Of a stretch of 64,000 bases of DNA, positions 17,534-26,853 are shown piece after piece. The DNA lies in NCBI GenBank assembly GCA_028687545.1, contig JAQTZZ010000015.1, forward strand, positions 1-64,000. The letters run 5' to 3'. A model generated the notes under the pieces. It had not been told where the DNA came from, did no database searches, and was given only the letters and a program-made list of their open reading frames with translations. Source of the stretch: Candidatus Wallbacteria bacterium. GTDB taxonomy: Bacteria > Muiribacteriota > JAQTZZ01. Position numbers and translations under genes: made by a program. Within the stretch, counting starts at the first letter, position 1. Every line of letters begins with the position of its first letter.

Positions 17534-18304
17534 TCATAGAATTCCAGCCAGATCCGAAAATCTTTCCAGTTCATGGTCGGCTCGGACGGAATACAAAGCG
17601 CTGGTTTTCAAGGCTTGCTCAGGCAGGTATTTCCCTGTTTTGACCAGAATTCCGCACAAACCGAGCTTCTTCGGCAGCAGCACGTCGAACTCCAGGTCAT
17701 CGCCAACCATGGCCATTTCAGAAAGTTCCACAGAGTAATTTTTCGCGATCAGTTCAAACAGCTGGCGTGATGGTTTTCCCAGTATCGTGGCTTCGCGGTT
17801 GGATGCATATTCCAGGGCGGCTGTGAGCGGACCCATATCCAGCCTTAAAGAGCCCTGCTTACTGAAATAGCGGTTTTTCTGGAGCGTATAGAAGGAGGTG
17901 CCGGGCCTCATCAAAATCGAGAAAGGCCTGTGCAGGTCCTCGAATGTCGTCCCATAGCCCTCGTCGGCGATCAGGACCGACCTTCCCTCAGGGTCTTGCT
18001 TGAACCAGGTGTAATCAGTCAGGATTCGTGGCGGCGCCAGCAGGATTCCGCTCTGATCGCCGCGCAGGCAGAGAAATTCCCTTGCCGCCCGGGAGGCAGT
18101 GTAAAGTTCATCAGGCTGGGCCGGGATTCCCAGAGAGTTGATTTCCGAGCAGATTTCAGAAGCGAGCCTGGAAGTGGTGTTCGTGACAAAGATGATCCGG
18201 TATTTTTTTCTGAGTGCTTCCAGTGTTTCCAGGACTCCCGGATAAAGCCGCTGATCCAGGTACAGTGTGCCGTCCAGGTCCAGGCAGAGGATCTTGATGC
18301 TCAT
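17534..18304 (-). CDS. HAD-superfamily phosphatase (NagD-like), 256 aa
   Basis: HAD motifs are in order: motif I LDLDGTLYLDQ at residues 7-15, motif II VTNTT near 41, motif III Lys in LGKPSRQLFE near 180, and motif IV MVGDDLEFDVLLPKKLG near 205. The layout with a C2-type cap matches the NagD/p-nitrophenyl phosphatase subfamily, which removes phosphate from small phosphorylated metabolites; the substrate is unknown. Its start overlaps the hflX stop by 4 bp, so it is the last gene of the trpS - phosphatase - hflX - HAD operon. Confidence 0.9.
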   Translation of the reverse strand: MSIKILCLDLDGTLYLDQRLYPGVLETLEALRKKYRIIFVTNTTSRLASEICSEINSLGIPAQPDELYTASRAAREFLCLRGDQSGILLAPPRILTDYTWFKQDPEGRSVLIADEGYGTTFEDLHRPFSILMRPGTSFYTLQKNRYFSKQGSLRLDMGPLTAALEYASNREATILGKPSRQLFELIAKNYSVELSEMAMVGDDLEFDVLLPKKLGLCGILVKTGKYLPEQALKTSALYSVRADHELERFSDLAGIL

Positions 18305-19413
18305 TCTCCGCAGCCGGCTTTCTGGAAGATCTTACTCCTGATCAGGCTGATCAGGGAGCTGATTCCTGTTTTTTCTTGGCAGGAAATATAGACATGACCG
18401 GAATTCAGGCTGTTCTGGGAAAGGCGTTTTTCCTGATCGCTCCGATCCAGCAGGTCGAGTTTGTTGTAAACATTAATCCTTGGGATGTTCATGGCTCCCA
18501 GTTGCGAAAGAATTCCCAGAGTGGCATCTTCCTGAACATCATGGCGGGGATCGGAAAAATCGATTACATTCAGCAGCAGCTGCCCTTCCAGGATTTCCTC
18601 AAGCGTGGCGCGGAAGGCGTTGACAAGAAAAGTAGGCAGATTCTTGATGAAACCGACGGTATCGACAAGCAGGAAGGAGCATCCGTCGGGCAGGGTGACT
18701 TTTTTTACATTGGGGTCCAGCGTGGCGAAAAGGCTGTCGGCAATAAATGCTTCACTTTTGGACAACAGGGAAAAAAGCGTGGATTTACCGGCATTGGTAT
18801 AGCCTACCAGCGAGACTATCGGAATTCCCTGCTTTTTGCGGCTTTTGCGTTGCGTCCCGCGCTGCTTGATCAGTTCTTCAAGCTGTTTACTCAGCACAAG
18901 GATTCTTTTGCGGATTTTCCTCTTATCAAGTTCGGACTGGGTTTCACCGATGCCTTTTGACCTGACTGCTCCGGTGCCGCTGGTCTGCTGCATCATGGAT
19001 ATGCCATGGCCTGAAATCATGGTCAGGCTGTATTTCATGCTGGCGATCTCCACCTGCAGCTTGCCTTCGTGGCTCCGGGCTCTTTTGCGGAAGATCTCCA
19101 GAATTACGGCTGTACGGTCCGAAACTTCCAGCTCCAGTTTGTTTCCAAGGTTGCGCTTTTGAGTGGGAGTAAGATTGTTGTCCGAAACCACCAGTTTAAC
19201 TGAATGCTCAGCTGCGATCTGCGCAATTTCCTCCACCTTGCCCTCTCCGATCAGAAAGGCTGGGCTCGGTCGCTCCTTATGCTGGATCACTGTTTCAACC
19301 ACCGAGATATGGAGCGTCTTCAGAAGTTCAGTAAGTTCAAGCAGGGATGCCTTGGTTTCCTCAATTTTTTCGTTTGAACGTCTGAGCCGGAAGATGATTG
19401 CGTTTTTACTCAT
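18301..19413 (-). CDS. hflX: GTPase HflX
   Basis: HflX binds and splits stalled or stressed ribosomes. The N-terminal domain has the family markers HKERPSPAFLIGEGKVEEI and VVSDNNLTPTQKRNLG. A glycine-rich linker follows (MISGHGISMMQQTSGTGAVRSKGIGETQ region, shown only in part as GTGAVRSKGIGETQ), then the G domain: G1 GYTNAGKST, G3 DTVGFIKNLP and G4 NKLDL. The length of 370 is somewhat shorter than the usual 420, with a short C-terminal extension. It overlaps the upstream phosphatase gene by 8 bp and the downstream HAD gene by 4 bp. Confidence 0.96.
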   Translation of the reverse strand: MSKNAIIFRLRRSNEKIEETKASLLELTELLKTLHISVVETVIQHKERPSPAFLIGEGKVEEIAQIAAEHSVKLVVSDNNLTPTQKRNLGNKLELEVSDRTAVILEIFRKRARSHEGKLQVEIASMKYSLTMISGHGISMMQQTSGTGAVRSKGIGETQSELDKRKIRKRILVLSKQLEELIKQRGTQRKSRKKQGIPIVSLVGYTNAGKSTLFSLLSKSEAFIADSLFATLDPNVKKVTLPDGCSFLLVDTVGFIKNLPTFLVNAFRATLEEILEGQLLLNVIDFSDPRHDVQEDATLGILSQLGAMNIPRINVYNKLDLLDRSDQEKRLSQNSLNSGHVYISCQEKTGISSLISLIRSKIFQKAGCGE

Positions 19414-20998
19414 TCGATATCGGCGGTTTTCTCCGCATTAAAATCAGGGTGGCATCATCTGCCTGATCGGCAGTGCCGCAGGAAATCCTGAAATACTGTT
19501 TGAAATCATCGATGGTCTGGTTGAGAGGTTTTTCCTTCTGGTAGTTTTCCTGGAAAAACTGCTTGATGCCGGCTTCGCCGAACATGCCGCCATCGCTTTG
19601 GCGGGCTTCAGAGATGCCGTCAGTGTATAAAATGAGCAGGTCCTCATAGTCGATCTGGATTTCCTGGCTATGATAACTTGCTTCATCGAACAGACCCAGG
19701 ATCATGTCCCCTGTCTTCAGTTCCTGGAACTGGCCTTTCTTCAACAGCAGCGGATAATTGTGCCCTGCATTGGAAAAATAAAATTTTCCGTTATCGCTGT
19801 CCAGTATGCCCATGAAGAGGGTTACGAACATATTCCTGGCTGAGTGCTTGAGCAGGTAATCGTTGAGGTCCTGGAAGACTTTTTCCGGGGAGCCGAGTAC
19901 ATGAAGCTGTGCGGCATAGCAGATAATGCTTCTGATCATTACCATCAGCAGGGAGGCAGGTACGCCTTTACCCGAGACATCCCCGATCAGCAGCGCGCGC
20001 TGGTGATTGTCCAGCTCAAGAAAATCGAAATAATCCCCACCAACCGAATAGCAGGGCTGATAGAAGAAAGTCGCCTCCACATCATGGAGATCAGGATTCT
20101 GCGCGGGCAGCAAGTTGATCTGGATTTCCCTGGCGATCGCCAGCTCTTTGGAAAGCCGTTCTTTTTCCAGCAGTTCATGCGACATCTTGAAGCGTTCAAT
20201 CGTGCCTGAAACCTGGGATGCGATGATTTCCAGAAGTCGTCTGTCGTCGTCATTGAAAGGGGTTAAATCCTGCTTGTCAGTCACATTGATGATGGCTGCC
20301 ACTTCGTTCTTGACCAGGATCGGTACAGACAGGAAGGAATTGGTAGTGTAATAGGACTTCTGATCCTCATCTTCTTTGGGCCAGTTGAGTTTGCTGATAT
20401 CACGCAGCATCAGGGAACTCTTGCGCCTGATAATTTCTCTGGTGACGCGGCCCCGGTATTTGATCTGGAAATTTTCCACCTTTTTCTGGTCTGAACCAAT
20501 CGTACCCTTGACCAGCAGATCGCGCCCTTCCTCCTGGAGGAGTACTACCGAAGCCCTCTGGCATTTCAATACTCTTGTAATCACGTCCACCAGCATTTTC
20601 AACAGTTCGTCCACGATGAAGGTAGTCTTGATGTTTTCTTCAAAGGCATGGATCGTGGAGAGCTCCTGGTCCTTCTTGAACAGTTCGTTGTTGATGTTCT
20701 TGACGATCTCCCTGAGTTTCAGGGCTTCCTCGGCGTTTTTCAGGCGGAAGACGATTTCCCTGGGACCGTGTGCCTTGGTGATGATTTCGAGCGGGACCAG
20801 GTTGTGGAGAAAATCCAGGTCACCGGTTTCCGAATAGATGACAATGTCTTCAAATTTGCCGGAAAGTTCCGGAAGTTCCTCTTCGCTGATCAGGGCGATA
20901 CCGTCACCTTTGCGGTGCTTGCCGAGTGGTTTGTTGCGGATTCCCGTCTGTGAAAGGAGAGTTGAAAGCTGAAAAGTTTTCGGGGATAGATAAAACAT
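19406..20998 (-). CDS. GAF-domain PP2C/SpoIIE-type serine phosphatase, 530 aa
   Basis: The protein has an N-terminal section (1-110) of unknown fold with a coiled coil, a GAF sensor domain (about 125-290; SVVLLQEEGR, FLSVPILVKNEVAAIINV), a linker helix (LSKELAIAREIQINLLP) and a SpoIIE/PP2C domain (about 320-528). The phosphatase metal ligands are visible in GGDYFDF, LIGDVSGKGVPASLLM and LYTDGISEAR. Enzymes of the RsbU type dephosphorylate anti-anti-sigma factors in partner-switching stress pathways. No anti-sigma partner is in the window. It sits 2 bp after trpS and overlaps hflX, an unusual pairing of stress signalling with ribosome rescue. Confidence 0.92.
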   Translation of the reverse strand: MFYLSPKTFQLSTLLSQTGIRNKPLGKHRKGDGIALISEEELPELSGKFEDIVIYSETGDLDFLHNLVPLEIITKAHGPREIVFRLKNAEEALKLREIVKNINNELFKKDQELSTIHAFEENIKTTFIVDELLKMLVDVITRVLKCQRASVVLLQEEGRDLLVKGTIGSDQKKVENFQIKYRGRVTREIIRRKSSLMLRDISKLNWPKEDEDQKSYYTTNSFLSVPILVKNEVAAIINVTDKQDLTPFNDDDRRLLEIIASQVSGTIERFKMSHELLEKERLSKELAIAREIQINLLPAQNPDLHDVEATFFYQPCYSVGGDYFDFLELDNHQRALLIGDVSGKGVPASLLMVMIRSIICYAAQLHVLGSPEKVFQDLNDYLLKHSARNMFVTLFMGILDSDNGKFYFSNAGHNYPLLLKKGQFQELKTGDMILGLFDEASYHSQEIQIDYEDLLILYTDGISEARQSDGGMFGEAGIKQFFQENYQKEKPLNQTIDDFKQYFRISCGTADQADDATLILMRRKPPISNE

Positions 20999-21000
20999 AG

Positions 21001-21990
21001 TCAGACCTTAAATCCTATTTTCATGGCGTCCCTGACTTCAGCCAGAGTGGCTTCAGCAACAATCCGGGCTTTTTTGTTGCCAGCTTCGATTATTTCTCGG
21101 AGAAGAGCGGGATTTTCCATCAGTTTTTTGCGCCTGTCCCTGATCGGGGTGATGAAAGAGCTGATCATTTGATTGAGGTTTTTCTTGCATTGCACGCAGC
21201 CGATTTTAGCAGCGCGGCAATCGGCTTCGATGCCGGAAACCGCAGCACAGTTGAAAATTTTCTGATAGGAAAAAACTGAGCAGACTTCAGGATGCCCGAG
21301 GTCCGTTTTTTTGATCCTGGCCGGGTCAGTCACCATGTTTCTCACTTTTTCCCAGAGCTGGTCCTCTTCTTCGGAGAGCAAAATGGAGTTGTTGTAACTC
21401 TTGCTCATCTTGCGGCCGTCAAGGCCTAGCAGCAGCGGAATTTCGGTGAGTTTTTCCTTGGGCTCAACGAAAACCTCGCGGTTGAATAGGAAGTTGAAGC
21501 GTCTGACAATCTCGCGGGTCAGCTCCAGGTGGGGAAGCTGGTCCTTGCCGATCGGGACAGTGTCCGCTTTGTAGAGGATGATGTCAGTAGTCATGAGTAC
21601 AGGATATCCCAGCAGTCCATAAGTGACATTCGGGCCGAGATCGAGCTGGGCGATCTGGTCCTTGTAAGTGGGGCAGCGCTCCAGCCAGGAAACCGGTGTT
21701 ACCATGGAAAGCAGCAGATGCAGTTCCGAATGGGCAGGAACTGCAGACTGTAGAAAGATCACTGATTTCTGAGGGTCGATGCCGCAGGCCAGATAATCGA
21801 GCGCGAGGTCTACTGAATGGCAGCATACATCCTTTTTTTCAGCGTTTTCTGTGAGCGCGTGCAGGTCGGCGATTTCAAAGAAGCAGTCATATTCAGGCAT
21901 CTGTTTAAGCCAGTTTTCAAGCGCACCGAAATAATGGCCTATGTGGAGCTTGCCGGTCGGTCTCATGCCCGAGAGGATTCTACCTTTCAT
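21001..21990 (-). CDS. trpS: Tryptophanyl-tRNA synthetase
   Basis: This class I synthetase charges tRNA-Trp. The HIGH motif is in PTGKLHIGHYFGAL (residues 11-24) and the KMSKS motif in DGRKMSKSYNNS near 192. The length of 329 is typical of bacterial TrpRS. A CAGGAGC ribosome site precedes the ATG. It is the first gene of the four-gene minus-strand operon and diverges from clostripain gene 2. Confidence 0.97.
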   Translation of the reverse strand: MKGRILSGMRPTGKLHIGHYFGALENWLKQMPEYDCFFEIADLHALTENAEKKDVCCHSVDLALDYLACGIDPQKSVIFLQSAVPAHSELHLLLSMVTPVSWLERCPTYKDQIAQLDLGPNVTYGLLGYPVLMTTDIILYKADTVPIGKDQLPHLELTREIVRRFNFLFNREVFVEPKEKLTEIPLLLGLDGRKMSKSYNNSILLSEEEDQLWEKVRNMVTDPARIKKTDLGHPEVCSVFSYQKIFNCAAVSGIEADCRAAKIGCVQCKKNLNQMISSFITPIRDRRKKLMENPALLREIIEAGNKKARIVAEATLAEVRDAMKIGFKV

Positions 21991-22093
21991 CTATGGCTCC
22001 TGAAATTAATCTGGAAAAAAGTATATCAGAAAAGGGGGACTTATAAAACAAATAATCAAAGTCGCCAGTAAAATCAGTTCTGCTGAAGTATTT

Positions 22094-22140
22094 TGTAACA
22101 ACAATGTAACTGGAAATATTGTGTTTTCAGCGGATATTTA
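22094..22140 (+). promoter_or_regulatory. Promoter with paired TGTAAC elements, clostripain gene 2
   Basis: TGTAACA (22094-22100) and TGTAACTGG (22105-22113) form a direct repeat with 11-bp spacing, one helical turn. The second copy stands 30 bp before TATTTA (22135-22140), the likely -10 box. A leader of about 30 nt contains AGGAGGG before the GTG start. Confidence 0.55.
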
Positions 22141-22175
22141 AAACAGAGAGAACCAGATTCTGCAGGAGGGATTTT

Positions 22176-23438
22176 GTGAGAATTTTGAGCATATATTTTT
22201 TCCTGTTTTGGGCGGGGATTGTTTTTTCGAGCGAAAAAGAGTGGACATTCATGGTTTTCCTGAATGGGGATAATAATCTGGAATCATTTGCGATCCAGGA
22301 TTTCAATGAAATGGAAAAAACAGGGTCAGGAGAAAATCTGAATCTTGTAGTTCAGTTTGACCGCTGTGAATGGTACGACGATTCAAACGGAAACTGGACA
22401 GACACCCGAAGGTATTATGTGGAAAAGGACAGCGATGAGAGTCTGATTTCATCTCCGGAACTGGAAAACCTGGGAGAAGTGGACATGGGGTCTTCTGAAG
22501 AACTGGTGAAATTTGTGGAATGGGCGAAAACAGAATATCCAGCCCGCCATTACTGTCTGGTGCTGTGGGATCATGGGGACGGCTGGAGAAATGAAGCTGA
22601 AAAAAGATATTCCTGTCTGCACAAGGGAATCTCAATTGACATCACCAGTTCATCCCGGATCGACACTCCGGCTCTGGGAGAGGCAGTGAAAAAGATCAGC
22701 GATGTTTTGGGGCAAAAGCTTGATCTGGTGGTTTTTGATGCCTGCCTGATGCAGATGATGGAAATTGCAGCCGAATTAGAGCGATCTGCGGCCATCATGA
22801 TCGGTTCAGAGCACACTGAACCCGGGGAAGGAATACCGTATGACCGGATTCTTCCCGCCTTTCTGGAAGGCAAGTCAGCCCGTGAATGTTCAGTTTCGAT
22901 AGTCAGGGAATACATCAATTTTTACAAAGAGCAGGCGCAGGAAAGTTATTCCGGCAACTGGTGGCTGGAAGCCACATATTCGGCGATTGATCTCGGTAAA
23001 TACAAAGGTCTGCGGGAAGCAACAGATAGACTGGCTCAAGTGCTCTCGGATAATCTGCCTGAAGTGAAAGCTGAGATTCTGAAAGTGCAGCAGAAGGTGC
23101 AGAGATACGACATGAACGATTACATTGATTTATATCATTTCGCTTATCTGCTAAACGGCATCGGGAATCAGAAAATCAGGGACGCCTGTTCCGGGGTAAT
23201 CGATTATTTCAAGGATTCCGGAATCGTGATTGCCAACGGGTACAATGAAACCCGGGTGAAAAATTCATATGGCATTGCCGTGTGGTTCCCTCTTTATACC
23301 AGGTATATCCCGAATTTTCCTGTTTCACTTCAGATCCCGTTCTCGGATGAATTTGCAGCCAGTTACGCAAGATTGAAGCTGGCGCAGGACGGCAGATGGG
23401 ATGAAATGCTTGCCGCATATCATAAAAAAGCGGAATAA
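22176..23438 (+). CDS. Exported clostripain-family (C11) protease 2, 420 aa
   Basis: The start is taken at the GTG with AGGAGGG 7 bases upstream, which gives a clean signal peptide (MRILSIYFFLFWAGIVFSS); the in-frame ATG at 22119 would add 19 residues with no ribosome site. The C11 domain begins KEWTFMVFLNGDNNLES. The catalytic His is in LVLWDHGDGW (residue 133) and the Cys in VVFDACLMQMMEI (residue 190). After the active site come helices and a region ending in SYGIAVWFPLYTRYIPNF, usual for the family. The gene is divergent from trpS and carries the TGTAACTGG-type promoter. Confidence 0.93.
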   Translation: MRILSIYFFLFWAGIVFSSEKEWTFMVFLNGDNNLESFAIQDFNEMEKTGSGENLNLVVQFDRCEWYDDSNGNWTDTRRYYVEKDSDESLISSPELENLGEVDMGSSEELVKFVEWAKTEYPARHYCLVLWDHGDGWRNEAEKRYSCLHKGISIDITSSSRIDTPALGEAVKKISDVLGQKLDLVVFDACLMQMMEIAAELERSAAIMIGSEHTEPGEGIPYDRILPAFLEGKSARECSVSIVREYINFYKEQAQESYSGNWWLEATYSAIDLGKYKGLREATDRLAQVLSDNLPEVKAEILKVQQKVQRYDMNDYIDLYHFAYLLNGIGNQKIRDACSGVIDYFKDSGIVIANGYNETRVKNSYGIAVWFPLYTRYIPNFPVSLQIPFSDEFAASYARLKLAQDGRWDEMLAAYHKKAE

Positions 23439-23442
23439 CAAT

Positions 23443-23471
23443 TTGTCATAACGGCCCTGAAATGTTAAAAT
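23443..23471 (+). promoter_or_regulatory. Sigma70-type promoter of the GGDEF gene
   Basis: TTGTCA (23443-23448), exactly 17 bp, then TAAAAT (23466-23471). The start point would lie near 23478, about 27 nt before the ATG. The -35 box begins 5 bp after the clostripain stop codon. Confidence 0.65.
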
Positions 23472-23504
23472 CCTAAAAAAACAAACGGAAAAGTCAGGTT
23501 TTCT

Positions 23505-25553
23505 ATGCAGAAGTCACTGGGCCTTAAAATCACGGCGCTCTTCCTGGGTCTGATCGTGCTGCCCCTGCTGGTGACATATTTCATTACTGATCAGGAAATC
23601 AAGAAGATCACGCGAGCGGAAAACAGGAATAAGCTGATGCTCGCATATCGCATGGTCAACAACTTCCTGGAATCCAGAAAATCCCAGATGCAGGTCAAGG
23701 TCAGAAATACGGCTGAAAAACTCAGCTACTGCGATACATTTGAGAACAGTCTCAAGAGCCTGCAAAAGGATAATGAATTTACGGGTGTAGTTCTTTTCGA
23801 CGGCAGCAGTGAAATTTCTCTGGGAGAGAAAATCACACTGCCTGAGGGCCTCTCAAGCGCTCTGCTCAGGATGTCGGAGCTGGAGCAATGGAAAAGCCTG
23901 CTTCTCTGCTGCAGCGACTCCCTTCTCCTGGTCGGCGTCTCTCCGGTCACCAGAAGCGGCAAACCCAACGCCACACTTGTCTGTATTAACAGACTGGCTT
24001 CCGACTTTCTGGATCCATTTTTCGAAATCACCAAGATCCAGATCCTGATTTACAACCAGTCAGGAAAAGCGCTGGCTACTACTCTCTTCAGTTATTCCGG
24101 AACCAGGTATCTGGACGAGAAACTCGCTTCTGAGGTGAAATCAGAAGTGGATGCTCAAGGATTCGTAGTGAAATCCCGGAAAATCCTCAACGAGCGTTAT
24201 CTGGCCGGTTTTGACAAGATGCAGATCACTGACGGCAGATTATACATTATGGCAGGATTGCCTGGCATCGCAATCAGCACCACAGACACCCTGCTTTTGA
24301 ATCATCTTCTGCTGATTACCGCAGTAGCCATTACCCTTGCCATCATCGTGGCTTTCCTCCTCTCCAGAAACATAGTGGTGCCTCTGCGCATCTTCTCCCA
24401 CACTGCCAGGACCATTGCTGACGGGAACTTTGACTGCCGCATCAAAATGCGCAGAAAAGACGAGATTGGAGTGCTGGTCTCGTCCTTCAATGAAATGGCG
24501 GGTAAACTAAAGGACAGCTACGATAACCTCAATCGTAAAATCTATGAAATCACAACTCTCTACAAGATCGCGCAGCTCGTGAATTTTGAAAACAACAGTG
24601 AGACTCTTCTGAAAAAAATACTGGCTGAAACATGTATTGCGCTCAAGTCCGAGAAAGCCTCCATCTATCTTTTAAATCCCCAGACCGATGAACTGGGGAT
24701 GCGGATGGTGTTCGGAGTGCCTGAGGGGATGATCAAGCAGAGGGTTTTTCTGCACCTTGGTGAAGGAATCGCAGGCAAAGTCCTGAAGGAAGGTGAAGGG
24801 ATCATCATCAACGAAGGCGAACATCACCCGCTGTTCAAAAAGCCGGAGAACACAGATGTCAAGTTCGAGATCCGGAATCTGATGTGCGTGCCCCTGAAAA
24901 TGAAAGACAGCGCTTTCGGAGTGCTGAACGTCACCAACACCAAAGAAGCGAGCGTATACACAGAAAGCGATTTCAATCTGCTGACAGCGATCGCCTCGCA
25001 GGTTGCGATCAATATCGAGAACACCAAGTTGTACGAATTGTCAGTGACCGATGGGCTGACCCGGCTTCACGTTCATCGTTACATGCAGGTGAGGCTGGAA
25101 GAAGAGATGGTGCGGGCCAGGAGATACAAGCATCAGCTTTCCTTCCTGCTGATGGACATCGATTTTTTCAAGAAATTCAACGATACTTACGGCCATCAGA
25201 CAGGCGACCTGGTACTGAAGGCTGTAGCTGAAGCGGTTAACATCACTGTCCGGCAGAATGTGGATATCACGGCCCGCTATGGAGGCGAGGAATTCGCTGT
25301 GATCGCCCCGGAATGCAACAGCACGGACGCAGTGAATCTCGCAGAACGCATCCGCAAGCGGATCGAGGAGACACCTCTCAAAACCAGCAGATACGGCGAA
25401 CTGAAGATTACGCTCAGTATCGGAGTAGCCACTTATCCGGTCAACTCGCTGAGCAAGTCCGATCTGATCGCTGCAGCGGACGAAGCTTTGTACAAAGCCA
25501 AGCACGAAGGCAGGAACAGGGTCTGTCTGAGCACCGCCACTATCGACGGCTGA
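23505..25553 (+). CDS. Membrane diguanylate cyclase with sensor, HAMP, GAF and GGDEF domains, 682 aa
   Basis: This protein makes cyclic di-GMP from two GTP. It has membrane segment 1 (about 7-25), a periplasmic sensor of Cache type (30-258), membrane segment 2 (262-285), HAMP (286-340; PLRIFSHTARTIADGNFD), GAF (365-510) and GGDEF (515-680). The active-site loop is RYGGEEFAV, so it should be catalytic. The inhibitory I-site, normally RxxD ending five residues before the loop, reads QNVD, with the Arg displaced by one, so product inhibition may be weak. The ATG has AGG nearby. The TTG-started glycosyltransferase follows after 19 bp and may be cotranscribed. Confidence 0.93.
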   Translation: MQKSLGLKITALFLGLIVLPLLVTYFITDQEIKKITRAENRNKLMLAYRMVNNFLESRKSQMQVKVRNTAEKLSYCDTFENSLKSLQKDNEFTGVVLFDGSSEISLGEKITLPEGLSSALLRMSELEQWKSLLLCCSDSLLLVGVSPVTRSGKPNATLVCINRLASDFLDPFFEITKIQILIYNQSGKALATTLFSYSGTRYLDEKLASEVKSEVDAQGFVVKSRKILNERYLAGFDKMQITDGRLYIMAGLPGIAISTTDTLLLNHLLLITAVAITLAIIVAFLLSRNIVVPLRIFSHTARTIADGNFDCRIKMRRKDEIGVLVSSFNEMAGKLKDSYDNLNRKIYEITTLYKIAQLVNFENNSETLLKKILAETCIALKSEKASIYLLNPQTDELGMRMVFGVPEGMIKQRVFLHLGEGIAGKVLKEGEGIIINEGEHHPLFKKPENTDVKFEIRNLMCVPLKMKDSAFGVLNVTNTKEASVYTESDFNLLTAIASQVAINIENTKLYELSVTDGLTRLHVHRYMQVRLEEEMVRARRYKHQLSFLLMDIDFFKKFNDTYGHQTGDLVLKAVAEAVNITVRQNVDITARYGGEEFAVIAPECNSTDAVNLAERIRKRIEETPLKTSRYGELKITLSIGVATYPVNSLSKSDLIAAADEALYKAKHEGRNRVCLSTATIDG

Positions 25554-25572
25554 AAAACTACCGGAGATTCTA

Positions 25573-26643
25573 TTGCATAGCCTTAACTATCTCGGCCTGC
25601 TGCGTTCAGTCGTCTCCTGGGCCAGGATCGGCAGGGAAATCTGTGCGTCCCTGAATCATCTCTGCGACCTTTCCATCGTGGAGCAGAAGGGACATCTGTA
25701 CCAGCCTAACATCAAGCTGTCCCCGGAACTCGAAGCAGCGCTGAAAAAAGAACGGAATCTCGAAGCTGAACTTGCTTTCATCATGCCCCTTTTCTACGAC
25801 AGGTTGGAAGCCAGGTTCAAGATCGGCGGCATGGTCTACGAGACGAGCGAGCTTCCAAAGCAATGGGTTGAGCGCATCAACAGGCATCTGAACCTGCTCT
25901 GGGTGCCCAATCAGTTCAACCGGAAACTCGCCGAGCGCTCAGGAGTTAAAATCCCGCTGCTGATAGCTCCATACGGGGTAAACAGGAAAAACTTCTACCC
26001 TCAGACTGCCCGGCCTGTGCGGGATAAATTTATTTTCGTGACTGTAGCCATGCCCCAGAAGCGGAAAGGGCTGCTGGAACTGATCAATTGTTTTTATCAG
26101 GCTTTTTCCGGCAGGGACGATGTGGAACTCAGAATCAAATTGCCTTACAGAACCGGCAAGTTCCATTTTGAGTACAGGGAAGGGGAGCTGGAGGCTAAAG
26201 TAAGGGACCACAGGGTCAAGATTATTGAAGAGCGGTTTCTGACTGACGACGGCTTGCGCGAATTTCTCTGGCAGGCTGATTGCTACGTGCAGCCCAGCCG
26301 CTCTGAAGGCTTGGGCATGGTGCTCCTGGAAGCCACAGCCTGCGGCCTGCCTGTAATCGCCTGCCCGTATGGCGGACCTGCAGAATTTCTGGGTCCTGAG
26401 AACTCATTCCTGATCGATTATGAACTGCGTGAAGCCGGAGAGATTCAATATGAGAACAGCTCGGCTACTGCAATCATTGCTGAACCGAAATGGGAAGAAT
26501 TGACTCAGGCTTTGTGGAGCGCATCGCAGAACAGGGAACTCTGCTGCCAGAAAATGAGGAACGCGCAAGAAATGCTGCCGCATTTCGACTGGGACCTGAC
26601 CGCAGGGAAACTGATAGCTGCAATCAATGGAGCTGATCGCTGA
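25573..26643 (+). CDS. Group 4 glycosyltransferase, 356 aa
   Basis: This is a GT-B fold glycosyltransferase. The C-terminal half has the GT4 donor-binding motif QPSRSEGLGMVLLEATACGLPVIA (seen as SEGLGMVLLEATACG), with the two Glu of the E-x7-E motif, and PYGGPAEFL. The N-terminal half has WVPNQFNRKLAERSG and APYGVN. A nucleotide-sugar donor is expected; the acceptor is unknown, perhaps LPS or exopolysaccharide. The start is a TTG with CCGGAG 7-8 bases before it. It lies 19 bp after the diguanylate cyclase. A 171-bp inverted-repeat element follows the stop. Confidence 0.87.
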   Translation: MHSLNYLGLLRSVVSWARIGREICASLNHLCDLSIVEQKGHLYQPNIKLSPELEAALKKERNLEAELAFIMPLFYDRLEARFKIGGMVYETSELPKQWVERINRHLNLLWVPNQFNRKLAERSGVKIPLLIAPYGVNRKNFYPQTARPVRDKFIFVTVAMPQKRKGLLELINCFYQAFSGRDDVELRIKLPYRTGKFHFEYREGELEAKVRDHRVKIIEERFLTDDGLREFLWQADCYVQPSRSEGLGMVLLEATACGLPVIACPYGGPAEFLGPENSFLIDYELREAGEIQYENSSATAIIAEPKWEELTQALWSASQNRELCCQKMRNAQEMLPHFDWDLTAGKLIAAINGADR

Positions 26644-26676
26644 ACTTATCTATCTTGGTTAAGTTATTTACTCGAC

Positions 26677-26847
26677 TTTGGCAAATTTTCCAGATCATGC
26701 CGCTGAAACCCTTGTGGGGTGGCCAGGCGTAACTTATTTCTCGATCTGAGCCTTGCGAAGGAGAGAAAAAGTTATGCCAGGACAGGACCCGCCACAAATC
26801 GAGTTTTCCGAACAACCTTTGGCTGTACACCACAAAAATTTGCCAAA
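26677..26847. repeat. 171-bp element with terminal inverted repeats, copy 1
   Basis: The ends are a perfect 13-bp inverted pair, TTTGGCAAATTTT and AAAATTTGCCAAA. The centre can fold into a long imperfect hairpin: TGGGGTGGCCAGGCGTAAC against GTTATGCCAGGACAGGACCC. A second copy of nearly the same length lies at 28241-28413. It has no coding capacity and lies between two converging genes, where it could serve as a bidirectional terminator. It resembles a MITE or a large REP-type element. Confidence 0.75.
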
Positions 26848-26853
26848 CTCAAG

